Assembly: GCA_032207245.1 (NCBI GenBank)
Contig: CM063500.1
Coordinates: 75,508,425-75,572,424 of the forward strand
Reading direction: 5' to 3'
DNA: 64,000 bases
Source: Pardosa pseudoannulata
Taxonomy: Eukaryota; Arthropoda; Arachnida; Araneae; Lycosidae
Below the pieces are notes generated by a model. The model was given only the letters and a program-made list of their open reading frames with translations. It was not told the origin of the DNA and ran no database searches. Both the position numbers and the translations under genes were made by a program. Below are positions 48,001-59,039 of the stretch, one piece after another; the stretch's first letter is position 1, and each line of letters starts with the position of its first letter.

Positions 48001-48519
48001 GAAATATAAATATTAATCTTTCACTAAATTTAATTTACAAATATAATATAGCAAGAAAAATGAAAGTAACAATAAACCATACAATGAATTATAAAATAAT
48101 AAATTTAATGCCACATTATAATTTAATATAAATAAATTTAATGATTCATTATAGCTAATATTGATTAGATAGTTTAAAAATTATTTCATAGATGAAACTA
48201 ATTGTATGTTGTTTACAAAAAATTAAAATGTATTCAACTGTTTAAAAGGGAATGTTTAAATTTGTAAACAAAATATTGTTTAACGTGATATGAGCTTGAG
48301 GGAAAAATTTTCACATATTCGAGGACAAGCATTCTTCCACAAATTCTATTCTAAAAAGCAAATATTTAAAACTGAATTTATTGTTGTATTGTAAACATAT
48401 GATACCCTACAGATATATATTTTTTTTCACAAGATAGAAATTTCAGTCACTACTGGTTTATTTATATCTTATACTTTGTTATTTAATGGTTACATACTAA
48501 AGTCTTTTGCATCATTTTA

Positions 48520-48732
48520 GCTTTTCAACTGAAAGTTTTATTTAAAAGATAAAAACAAACAATACAATCAACACACACTTATTTTGTACCACACACACTA
48601 TATTATATATATGTGTAGAAAAAGATATATGTATATGAAGAAGTATTTATATGTAATAGTTATCCTTTATTGAAGTTTTTTTAACTGGAAGTTTTGTTTA
48701 AAAGAAAAAAGAAACAATTTAATAAACATATA

Positions 48733-48773
<41 letters not shown>

Positions 48774-48945
48774 AAAAGATATATGTATATGAAGAAGTAT
48801 GTATATCTAATAGTTATTTTTATTTAAGTTTTTACACTGGAAGTTTTGTTTAAAAGAAAAAACAAACAATTTAAACAACAAACACACATATATGTATATA
48901 TGAAGAAGTATGTATATGTAATAGTCATTTATTTAATTAATTTAT
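48520..48945 (+). repeat. Three tandem units of about 154 bp
   Basis: Each unit has 'ggaagttttgtttaaaagaa', an 'aaacaatttaa' block, a CA/GT microsatellite (longest 48735-48770) and 'gatatatgtatatgaagaag'. The offset between the first two is 154 bp (48615 and 48769). Confidence 0.8.
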
Positions 48946-49254
48946 ATAATAAATTACTAAAGATATGTTTTTATATTACTTTAAACTTATATCCTTTAAC
49001 AAAATAAGTTAATTTTTAACCAATATAAACATTACTTGTACCGCATTATTTCGACTAAAAGCGAATAATTCCTAGTAATCCTTTTATTTTGATTATGAAA
49101 AATTCATTTTTATTTTTACTGCCGAAGTTTATCAACTCCGTCGCAGCAATTTTAATCATCCTAAAACATCGGATAAATTCCATTTCAGAAAAATCAAATG
49201 GATTTTGATGGTCTCTCAATCGCTAACTGATTTTTTCCAAATATCATCTGAGAA

Positions 49255-49470
49255 TTCTACGCGCCACAATAAGTTCCGCCATCTTTATTTACGTTCTCAA
49301 GTACTTGTGGAAGCTTGTGGGAGCTCCCCGAGGTCCCGCAAAATTTAGAGCAACTTCCACAACTTTGTGGAGCGGACTCCTGAAAATGTTCCAGTCAGGA
49401 TCCAAATTTCAGAAAGTTGCGGCCACAAGACCCCACGTGACCTAGTTGTGGACGCAACGTTCCAGTCAGG
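49255..49470. repeat. GC-rich repeat-like block
   Basis: Contains 'gttccagtcaggatcc' twice (near 49389 and 49461), the palindrome GGGAGCTCCC and an E-box CACGTG. On the minus strand a short frame starts 'aagATGGCGGAACTT' but stops after 12 codons. It resembles a MITE more than a promoter; I cannot define its ends. Confidence 0.35.
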
Positions 49471-49963
49471 ATCCGGCCCCAAATCGAATAGATACTAAGC
49501 AGACGATTTTAAATAATATAAAATAAGAAATGAATAAATGAAATATTTAAATGAATGACGTCATAATGATAGAAAAATATCATTTTCGCCTATTTATTAT
49601 GTGATGAATTGAACATTTTAATCTCCTGCTTTTAACCGTGGAAAACTGCGTTTAAAACAATTACTTGGGATGACGTCACATTGCTAGAAATATTGCTTCT
49701 TTCCCTTAGATATGATGCGATAAATTAAAAACTTAATCGTTTGCGTTTAACCGGGGAAAATAATGCTTGGAATAATGACATGAAATACTCGAAAAAGGGG
49801 GAAGGAATGAATTTCGAACGTTGAAAATTTACAAAAACCTTCCCAGGGATATACCTAAACATTTCCCAAATTTTCACGGCGATTGGATGCATAGTTTTTG
49901 AGTCTATTGAGTACAGACAGACAGACAGACAGACACACACAAATTCATTTTTATATATATAGA
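49471..49963 (-). mobile_element. Helitron 5' part
   Basis: On the minus strand the sequence starts TCTATATATATAAAAATGAA at 49963, followed by a GTCTGTCTGTCTG tract, and matches the first 490 bp of the Helitron at 20329, including two TGACGTCA sites. The 3' end is missing. Confidence 0.75.
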
Positions 49964-49971
49964 TTATGTAT

Positions 49972-50079
49972 ATATCAAATACAAATATGAACATAAATAT
50001 ATCAAATACAAATATCAATATAAATATATCAAAAACAAATATCAATGTAAATATATCAAATACAAATATCAATTATCAT
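49972..50079 (+). repeat. 27-bp minisatellite, four units
   Basis: Units 'atatcaaatacaaatatcaa' plus 7 bp start at 49972, 49999, 50026 and 50053. The 27-bp period equals nine codons, so the minus strand reads a repeating FVFDIFILI-type peptide. This is a repeat artefact. The array starts 9 bp from the Helitron 5' end. Confidence 0.85.
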
Positions 50080-50876
50080 TTGTATACAAATATTTTTATA
50101 TTTCTATTAATATATTTGTATACTCTAACATACTACAATATTTCAAAATAAATATAAACCTAAAGTTGTATGCATTTAAGATACATGTATATTTTTAAAA
50201 AGTGTTAACATAAATTAATTTTTTCCTTAAAATTTAAAACTTTATTGTAAAAAATAATTTGTGAACTATACAAGATATAATGTTGTATATAACCTGTAAA
50301 AATTTCATGAAAAATGTTAAACATTTTTGATATAACATGCGCGGTACAAGAAAAAAAAATTACAATTTAAAATCAAGTTAAATTCCTTTACAGTAAATAG
50401 CTGACACGTTTTTATTCGTAACTCCTCAATGTTGCAAGTTTATTACACGACTGTTTTAAAATGTTCAGAACTAAATTTCTAATCATATATTTTTTCTGAA
50501 AAATATAATTTTTTATCGATTTAACAGTGTTATGACTCCTCAAAATACATAAAACAGTATGTGTACAAAACATTATTGGTTGTAATCGAAATTCATAAGG
50601 GTTGTAGGTAATACAATATTCAATGAAAGAAAATACATTAGCGTTGTATATAAAAAAAATATTAGCTATATTCAGTAACTCACAAACGTATCCGAACAAT
50701 AACACATGAAAAAATGTAATTCATTAAAAATTTTAGGAATTGTTTTATAAACATAGTATATTAATCTATTTTATTGCTTTTTCACTAAACAAAAAATCAT
50801 ATCACATATTTGTTCCAACATAGGTAACTTCCATTTTGTATGACTTGAACGGAATTCAGCGTCTTTTAATTCTTAC
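50080..50876. other. No gene seen
   Basis: AT-rich. A 97-codon minus-strand frame (50412-50705) has no recognised domain. It lies downstream of the candidate exons at 50877-51054 and could be part of that gene, but no splice sites support this. Confidence 0.3.
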
Positions 50877-51054
50877 CTCCTACTTTATGTTCGAAGTTTT
50901 CCCGCATACCCGATACGAATATGTTGATATAACACTGATAAATTTACTTATAGAAATAAAAATAGAAATCTTCATAAACTAATGTGACACATAAGAATAT
51001 TTGAAAGAAGTAGCGTTTGCTTACCTTAAGATATTCCAGTTCGAGGTTACTCAT
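50877..51054 (-). CDS. Candidate first two coding exons of an unidentified gene
   Basis: Minus strand. ATG at 51054-51052 starts a 10-codon exon (MSNLELEYLK) that ends at 51025 with a consensus donor AAG|GTAAGC. After a 90-nt intron, an acceptor 'tttatcag' opens a second exon (50934-50877, CYINIFVSGMRENFEHKVG plus 1 nt), which ends in another good donor, G|GTAAGA. The frame is open across the junction. Upstream, 51060-51190 is GC-richer and has an inverted CCAAT box (ATTGG on the minus strand) and 'TGACATCA', compatible with a promoter. Further exons were not found to the left. The acceptor is the weak point. The protein is not recognised. Confidence 0.38.
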
Positions 51055-51190
51055 AGTTCAGCTAAAAATCCGGTGACAGACTTGACAAAGCAAAAAGTTC
51101 TATCACGTTTACAGCTAATTAGCTATTCAAACAGAAGCGTGTGATGTCACAGATCTATAGCCAATCACATTACATGCCCACTGAAGTGCG
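51055..51190 (-). promoter_or_regulatory. Possible promoter of the candidate minus-strand gene
   Basis: Less AT-rich than the flanks. On the minus strand it contains 'gtgattggcta' (CCAAT box type) and 'tgtgacatcacac', a near-palindromic CRE-like site, about 70-120 bp before the ATG. No TATA box or initiator could be fixed. Confidence 0.25.
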
Positions 51191-51718
51191 TATAAAAATT
51201 ATAAACATCTGCCTAAAGACGATCGATTTTAAAATGGAAATATCGATGTTATAGCTAAAGAAAAAATTTACTTGCATTTTATTTCTGCAATATTTCGGAC
51301 AGATTTTACAAACTGCGATTTGCGTATAAAAATTAATTATATGTAATATGGGCATATATAAATATTCAGTCAAAGTAAAACTGGTATATTTCTTTTAGTA
51401 GGGTAAATCTGCATAAATGTCAGACTTTTATTAAAATCTAGAAATTGTTTTAATAACATCGAATTTATAAAAATTACTCATTTTTACACAAAATTTAATC
51501 ATCAATATGTGGAATGAAATTGTTATTTACCTTTAACAATTTATTTGATACTACAAAGTAGTTTAAAAACTCCATCAGTTTAGATTCCAATATTAAATTC
51601 CTATATAAAGAGAAGACTGCAATAAATTCTGGATTGTAATGAAAATGTATCATTGAGAATATTTAGGTTTCTGCTCAACAATGTTAAATAAAGATAATTC
51701 CTAATTGTGTACATTTTA

Positions 51719-51852
51719 GAGCCAGTCTCACCGAAGTGGTATAATTGTTAACCCGATTAACTCTTCGGACCAAACAATGGCGGGACACATTTCTCCGTTT
51801 AATCAGAGATTAATCTTGGTTAGCAGTAAAACGACTTTATTGAGACCGGACT
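51719..51852. mobile_element. Foldback MITE ('GGCCAGTCTCA' family), copy 2
   Basis: Ends 'gagccagtctcaccgaag' and 'cgactttattgagaccgg' are inverted. The interior has 'tgttaacccgattaac' and 'ctccgtttaatcagagatta'. Part of a segment repeated at 52053-52240. Confidence 0.6.
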
Positions 51853-51892
51853 TTAATGACTGGCATTTAATCTGTGGTTAGCTCACAGTTAT

Positions 51893-52051
51893 AGGGGCTT
51901 ATTCTGGACGTTGCGACTCTGTTCGAACGTTCATTATGACGTCACTTTCACGTCAGCTTGATAGTTTGCTCTCATAATGTCCGCAGGCTGACGTCAAAGT
52001 AAAGTCAGAACGAAGGTTCGAACTGATCTGCAACATCCAGAGTAAGGGCCT
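51893..52051. mobile_element. Foldback MITE, 159 bp, 4-bp TSD
   Basis: Almost the whole element is an inverted repeat: 'aggggcttattctggacgtt' on the left against 'aggcccttactctggatgtt' read inwards from the right, continuing to 'gacgtcagc' in the centre. Flanked by TTAT (51889-51892 and 52052-52055). It sits at the junction of two tandem copies of the surrounding 170-bp segment. Confidence 0.75.
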
Positions 52052-52067
52052 TTATTGTGTACATTTT

Positions 52068-52195
52068 AGTCTCACCGAAGTCGAATAATTGCTAACCACG
52101 ATTAACCCTTGGAGCCAAAGAATGGTGGGACACATTTCTCCGTTTAAACAGAGATTAATCTCGGTTAGCCGTTAAACTACTTTTGTGAGGCAGGA
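52068..52195. mobile_element. Foldback MITE ('GGCCAGTCTCA' family), copy 3
   Basis: Ends 'agtctcaccgaagtcg' and 'ctacttttgtgaggcagga'. Flanks repeat those of copy 2 ('attgtgtacattttag' and 'catttaatctgtggttagct'). Confidence 0.6.
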
Positions 52196-52266
52196 CTTTA
52201 ATGTTTTTCATTTAATCTGTGGTTAGCTCACAGTTTGTCTTACCTGAACGAAACGTAGCTAAGGGC

Positions 52267-52583
52267 CAAGGCCGTAGGCAGGGGGAGGGATTTGGGGGAC
52301 TGGTCCCCCCCAAAATTTTGAAAGACTATTTTGTAGCTAGGCAATGTCTCACGACTGTGTGTGTATGTGCTATTTGCCTAGTTGTTCATGAATATGGACG
52401 GTTATTTTCTTAGAAAAAAACTACCGAGACCATAAAAGTCTTGCTGGGCCGCTGGCCGGAAATACAGCACTGTATTCCGGAAATACAGTGTTTTCCCTTT
52501 CATTAATTGAAGTATAATTCACAGACAAAAGGTGTCTTTCTCCCTTGGACCCCCTCCGAAAATAATTTCTGGCTACGGCTCTG
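52267..52583 (+). mobile_element. hAT-type MITE with perfect 8-bp TSD
   Basis: 317 bp flanked by 'ctaagggc' (52259-52266 and 52584-52591). Ends CAAGGCCGTAGGCAG and, read inwards, CAGAGCCGTAGCCAG. Internal G-rich and C-rich tracts ('ggactggtcccccc'). Non-coding. Inserted at the edge of the MITE at 52588. Confidence 0.8.
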
Positions 52584-52587
52584 CTAA

Positions 52588-52705
52588 GGGCCGATCTCAA
52601 TAAAGTCGTTTAACGGTTAACAGAGTTTAACCCATGGCTCCAACCAATGGTGGGATGAAATTCTCCATTTAAACAGAGATTAATCGACTTTGGTGAGACT
52701 GGCTC
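52588..52705. mobile_element. Foldback MITE ('GGCCAGTCTCA' family), copy 4
   Basis: Ends 'gggccgatctcaataaagtc' and 'cgactttggtgagactggct' are inverted; interior 'gttaacagagtttaac'. The hAT MITE on its left shares the boundary bases. Confidence 0.65.
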
Positions 52706-52812
52706 TAAGTGATGTTTAAAATAAGTTTTACTACTTCTATCGAAAGTAAGTTTGTAGTTCGAAAAGTTTGTCTAGTTTCTAGAGACTAGTGTGGACAATC
52801 TTGAAAGTGAAA

Positions 52813-52844
52813 GAGAGGAATAGACCAGGATACACTGCTTAAAG
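52813..52844 (-). mobile_element. SINE remnant, left of the hAT insertion
   Basis: The bases 'tagaccaggatacactgctt' correspond to the SINE body 'gagaccgggacctactgctt'. The SINE continues at 54823 after the hAT element. Confidence 0.7.
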
Positions 52845-54822
52845 CAGTGTTTCTCAACCTTTTAATATTCACGGCCCAATTTTCAATCATAATTTTCATC
52901 GCGCCCCTCTCCCCACCGCATACAATAAAATGTATACAATAATAATGTATTTTGAGCATTATGGCGCTAAACCTGCACTACAACCTTAATTTTAAACTTT
53001 GCAAATTACCAAGAATACGGAAATTTATTGACATTTTGCAACACTGATACTCAGCATTGAAAAAACAATAATCCTATGCCTTTTTATTGCTCTTGCGTCC
53101 CGCCATGTCGGACATTCTCACGGTTTCGCGAGAAGTTTCGATTTGTCTGGAATTTGAACGAGAATTCTTCGAATTAAAATTAAAATCATATGAAAAGCAA
53201 AAATCATTGTTTAAAAAAACTTTGTCTGTGAATGAAAAAGCTTTAATTGCCTCTTACAAACTTTCATATAAAATAGCCATATGTAAAAAGCCTCACACCA
53301 TTTTTGAAGAGCTTATTTTGCCAGCCGCAATTGAGTTTGTAGAAATTATGTTTGGAGATAATTTTGCAAAACAATTGCAGTCTATACCTGTTTCAAATGA
53401 TACTGTTGCCCGTCGAATTGCTGATATAGCTGAAGATGTAGAGTGTCAGCTTTTGTCGAAGTTGCGTGACAAATTGTTTTCAATACAACTCGATGAGGCA
53501 ACAGATAGTAATAAAGATGCTCATTTCATTGCCTATGTTAGATTTTGTGATGATTTGTCAGTAGTAGAAGAATTACTTTTCTGCAAACCAATAGAACTCA
53601 AAGCAACAGCACTCGCATTATTTGCTATCTTAAATGATTTTATGAACGAGGCAAACATAGAATGGAAAAATTGCGTCAGAATATGCACCGATGGTGCTCG
53701 TTCTATGTCCGGAAGATTCCAAAGTATTCAAGCACTTGTGAAACAAAAATCGCCACAGTGCGTCTGGACACATTGCATGATCCACAGAGAAGCTTTGGCT
53801 TCCAAAGAAATGAGTCCTGGAAAATTTTTGCAACGTGTTTATGAATTAAAAGAAGAAATCGCCGTTTTCCTAGAAGAGGAAAACAGACCGGAAGCTGAGA
53901 ATTTTCGCGATAGTTTATTTGTGATGAAATTGAGCTACATGGTCGACATATTCGAGAAATTAAATAACTTGAATCTTCATCTGCAAGGAGCAAATACACA
54001 TATATTGGATACGAGTGATAAAGTTAATGCTTTTTGTAGGAAATTGGAATTGTGGAGCAGAAATTTAAAGGAAGAAAACTTAACAATGTTTGCAAATTTG
54101 AATGATTGTATTAAAACTTACAAGGCTGAAGAACAACATGTAAAAGTTGTTTTTGCAACCATTGAAAATCATTTAGCAATGCTAGCAAAGAATTTTAAAA
54201 AGTACTTTCTTGCTGACGACAAACTGATATCAAGTTACAAGTGGGTGAGGGATCCATTTCAAAATACTCAAGAAGGACTCTCAATTGAAGAGGAAGAAAC
54301 CTTCATAGACTTCACGGCAAGCGGCGAAACCAAAAGACAATTTAGTAATAAATCACTCTTTGAATTTTGGGCAGGAGTGGATGATGAGTTTTCTGCACTA
54401 AAAACAAGGGCATTTCGCATTCTACTACCATTTTCAACATCTTACCTTTGTGAAACTGGATTTTCTGCGGTGGCTTCTTTGAAGACAAAATATAGATCTC
54501 AGCTAAATATAGAAAAAGAACTGAGAGTGTCTATTTCTAATATTAAACCCTCCTTCGAAAAACTTTGCTCTGAAAGACAGGCCCAAGGAAGTCACTAATA
54601 ATTATTAAATTTGTTTTTAATTTAGTAAGTTGTTTTAATTTAATAAGTTAATTATTAAATATGTCGAAATGTATTTTGTTTTGTATGTGTGTGTGTGTTC
54701 TTTCCTTTCAGTCACTTAATCAATTTTTTTAAATAACATTTTCTCTTGGATATGCTCGCGCCCCCCCATTAGTGTGCTCGCGCCCCCCTAGGGGGGCGCG
54801 CCCCACAGGTTGAGAATCACTG
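52845..54822 (+). mobile_element. hAT transposon with transposase gene, perfect 8-bp TSD
   Basis: 1,978 bp flanked by 'gcttaaag' on both sides (52837-52844 and 54823-54830), the 8-bp duplication expected of hAT. Inverted ends are CAGTGTTTCTCAACCT and CAGTGATTCTCAACCT (one mismatch in 16), followed by C-rich subterminal tracts such as 'gcgcccctctcccc' on the left and 'gcgcccccc' repeats on the right. One long frame occupies most of the interior. Intact ends, exact duplication and an open frame suggest a comparatively recent insertion. It split an older SINE. Confidence 0.95.
53105..54598 (+). CDS. hAT transposase, ZBED5/SCAND3-like group, internally deleted
   Basis: Transposase expected to cut and paste DNA in the nucleus through an RNase H-like fold. 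The first ATG (53105) gives 497 residues, MSDILTVSRE to the terminal ERQAQGSH; the frame is open 18 nt further 5' but only from a TTG. In order: an N-terminal helical segment (KTLSVNEKALIASY, about 39-52); the RNase H-like core with LDEATDS (129-135, first acidic site), CTDGARSMSG (194-203, second), THCMIHREAL (222-231); and the C-terminal dimerisation block RILLPFSTSYLCETGFSAV (438-456). Two parts usual in the group are absent. There is no BED zinc finger at the N-terminus. After SPG (about residue 239) the sequence jumps to KFLQRVYEL, skipping roughly 50-60 residues that normally include an RW-LSRG motif. The loss is in frame. Known for the family: intact versions are about 600-700 residues. 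Inference: probably unable to transpose on its own. No stop or frameshift is present. Confidence 0.93.
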   Translation: MSDILTVSREVSICLEFEREFFELKLKSYEKQKSLFKKTLSVNEKALIASYKLSYKIAICKKPHTIFEELILPAAIEFVEIMFGDNFAKQLQSIPVSNDTVARRIADIAEDVECQLLSKLRDKLFSIQLDEATDSNKDAHFIAYVRFCDDLSVVEELLFCKPIELKATALALFAILNDFMNEANIEWKNCVRICTDGARSMSGRFQSIQALVKQKSPQCVWTHCMIHREALASKEMSPGKFLQRVYELKEEIAVFLEEENRPEAENFRDSLFVMKLSYMVDIFEKLNNLNLHLQGANTHILDTSDKVNAFCRKLELWSRNLKEENLTMFANLNDCIKTYKAEEQHVKVVFATIENHLAMLAKNFKKYFLADDKLISSYKWVRDPFQNTQEGLSIEEEETFIDFTASGETKRQFSNKSLFEFWAGVDDEFSALKTRAFRILLPFSTSYLCETGFSAVASLKTKYRSQLNIEKELRVSISNIKPSFEKLCSERQAQGSH

Positions 54823-54925
54823 GCTTAAAGTCTAATCTGAAGAGCTACGTGTATCCATGCAAGATTTGAACACTTGAACTCCTATACCAAAGAGCAGCTC
54901 TTTTCCTATTTAGCCATCCTATACC
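54823..54925 (-). mobile_element. SINE remnant, right of the hAT insertion
   Basis: Continues the SINE split by the hAT element: 'gtatccatgcaagatttgaa', 'cttgaactcctataccaaag', 'tatttagccatcc'. The minus-strand box B is mutated, indicating age. Confidence 0.72.
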
Positions 54926-55417
54926 AGATATGGAAATCACAATCCGGAAGTCCTCCTAAGTCTAACTGAGCTCGATATTTTGTTTAATCGCTTGCCACTA
55001 ACTTTCAAAAATTAGCCTCACATAAATAAGATGAAGTAAACTGAATATAAATATTTATTCTTTTTTAGCTCTGTATGCTTAGTTCTTTTTAAAACCTCTT
55101 AAGATCGTTTAAAAATGGTTTCTTTTTAAAATCGACATGCTCATTTTTGATCGATAAGTCAGAAGCTTAATGCTTTGAATTTGCGCAAATAATTACAATT
55201 GTCATACTCGAGTTGTTTAAGAAGAATTTAACTTAACGTATGAATCAAGCAAAAACAATATCAGATTTAAATATGGAAATGTTTAACTGAATATTTCTTC
55301 TGAAAGTTCAAAATCTCCCAGAAATCTCTTTAAATGCTTTTATTATTTCTTTGAATCCGATAACCCCCAAAAATGTGTTCATAACCCCACCAGGGTTGTA
55401 ACTCCCCCCACAGTTTA
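54926..55417. other. No gene seen
   Basis: AT-rich DNA between two SINEs, without supportable features. Confidence 0.35.
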
Positions 55418-55592
55418 ACCGAATGATGGCCGATTGGTTAGGGTGCTGGTCTTCGGTACCGGACTTCGTGAGTTCGAATCCCACAGTGGCATGGATGTTC
55501 GTAGACGTTCGGAATCGGCTTTACGCTGTAGGTACCGGTCTCATTAGCCGCCGTGTTACAAAAAGTAGACCGTAGCACTCCAAAACAAACCA
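55418..55592 (+). mobile_element. tRNA-derived SINE, sense
   Basis: Well preserved: 'atggccgattggttagggtg' (box A region), 'gagttcgaatcccacagtgg' (box B), body and the tail 'ctccaaaacaaacc'. No clear target duplication. Confidence 0.85.
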
Positions 55593-55976
55593 ACACCCTC
55601 TATTGTGCTCTATTGTTCTAATCAGATAAAGATGAAAATATATGTATTTAATGTCCCTTCTTTGTATGTGTGTGTATGTATATATAGCTGTTATGAATTC
55701 CATAACGGCTGGACATATCACGATGAAATTTACCAGGGGGATTCAGATAAACTTATAGAATGTTTTCGATATCCTAAATTGATCGGGGATTATCGGAAGG
55801 AGGGAAATAAAAAGTTTTTTTGAATTCTTTTTGGTTTGGTGAATCTACATTTTGAGATCGTTTGATATATTCTTCTATCATTATTTTGATAAAATTATTA
55901 AAACTTTTAAGTAAGTTAATTCATTCTATAGTGTTTAATATTCCTTTTAAAATAAGTTTTGCTTCTTTTTGGTTGG

Positions 55977-56150
55977 GTTGGTTTGGATCACTACAGGCTC
56001 CTTTTTTTTTTAACACGAGGTGGCTAATGATACCGGGACCTATTGCTTAAGCCGATTCCGAACGACTACGAACCTCCATACCACAGTGGGATTCGAGCCA
56101 CATGAACTCCAGTACCAAATATTAGCGCCACAACCAGTAGGCTATCGTTT
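55977..56150 (-). mobile_element. tRNA-derived SINE, diverged
   Basis: Plus strand 'ggttggtttggatcactaca', 'accgggacctattgcttaag', 'cacagtgggattcgagccac'. A T10 tract interrupts the 3' body. Box B is altered. Confidence 0.75.
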
Positions 56151-57381
<1,231 letters not shown>

Positions 57382-57743
57382 TTATACTGAAAAATTTAAT
57401 CCATCACAAAGGTAAGGGAATTAACATTGTCCTCGATGCAGTTGTAATCAAGGTGGGTAAACAGAACAAAGAATAGTATTTTGAAGAATCAGAGATTTAC
57501 TTAGCATATCTTCAAGAAGTTTTTTGGAGTAAAAAACCTGCCCATGTCAATTTATAGATGCTGCCAATCAGGATCATCTGTTTTAAGCAATAACAACTTA
57601 TGTATAAAGAAAAGAGGTCAGCAATAATTATTTTTTGATATTTCCGTACTTGCGAACGTTAAAGAAGATCAAAATATATTTGCTCATTATATCATTAAAG
57701 GATAGAATCTCTCCCAAATTATTTGCTAGTGAGTGTCAAATTA

Positions 57744-57746
<3 letters not shown>

Positions 57747-57794
<48 letters not shown>
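57747..57794. repeat. (AT)n microsatellite
   Basis: About 24 perfect AT repeats, followed directly by a tRNA-like sequence. Confidence 0.97.
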
Positions 57795-57800
<6 letters not shown>

Positions 57801-57825
57801 GATTAGTGGTTAAGGCATGGAAGAC
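57795..57825 (+). mobile_element. tRNA-like 5' half (possible SINE head)
   Basis: 'ggcatggattagtggttaag' resembles the D-arm/box A region of a tRNA. No box B or cloverleaf follows, so this may be a truncated SINE of another family. Confidence 0.3.
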
Positions 57826-58131
57826 ACATTTGATTTCATATATAAGAACGTCTTTATTGTAATAATTCTGTTCATGGCTATGCTATTTAGATATCCTTTG
57901 TTCTAATAATTTGCCACGATAAACTTGGAGGATGTTATCACAGTTCTCGCTGAGAACTGTGTTTTTGGCGTTGCTACCTAAGCAAAATTACTATGTCTAC
58001 TTCTTCACTCTGTATAGTTCCGCTCGAGGGTGTATTTCTCCTATTACTTTATCGTTAATGAGTCCTAACTATTTTTAATTATATCTCGCTTAATTTTTTA
58101 CCCCCTTTTATTATTTCTATATATATTTACG

Positions 58132-58367
<236 letters not shown>

Positions 58368-59039
58368 TATGTACATATAAAGCAATGGTATAAATTTTCT
58401 TTGTAAAAATTGAGGAAATTCATATTATAAAATTAGAAATATGATAAGAAGATTGTTAAAATTATATAATTCATTAATTAAATCTTGTCAAACAATCCTA
58501 AGACTTAATCATCTTAAAGCACACTTAAAACACTACCTGATGTATTAATGTTCGTTAAAATAGCAAAGTATTTTTTAGCTCACAAATAAGATGTTATATA
58601 TTTTTTATTTTTAAGTACCCCATTTTCAAAACTTAATGTTAAATTATCCAATAAACCTTAACACCAAACTTTAATTTTTTAAACGCTTACTTTGTGATCA
58701 CAACGACAGTATTAAACTTTATTTAAAAAATATTGAAATTCAAGATCAAAATGTAAAACTGTGCCAAATACAAACATCAAAGATTAAATAATTTATCAAT
58801 TAAATATTGTCAAAAAATACTAAAATTTGTATTATCCTAAGGCGTATTAAAAGTAATTCTAAATTAATTAATTATTTTAATTATTTAAATTATATAAAAA
58901 GTTCCGATTAATTAAAAAATAATTACGTGACAAAATAAATTTTAAAAGTTTTAATTTAGGCAGAGATGGCTTCGTTACCCATCTAGATATTCAAATATAA
59001 TTAAATGTTGAAATGAAATTAACCCTATAAACATTCCGA
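58368..59039. other. No gene seen
   Basis: Extremely AT-rich, no supportable feature. Confidence 0.4.

Noticed and set aside
49284..49320. Minus-strand start 'AAGATGGCGGAACTT' as a gene start
   Set aside because: The frame stops after 12 codons, the donor-like site is weak, and the surrounding block looks like a MITE.
53087..53104. Longer hAT transposase start at 53087
   Set aside because: The codon there is TTG; the first ATG in frame is at 53105.
53630..53999. Other frames overlapping the transposase
   Set aside because: Shadows of the main frame without domains.
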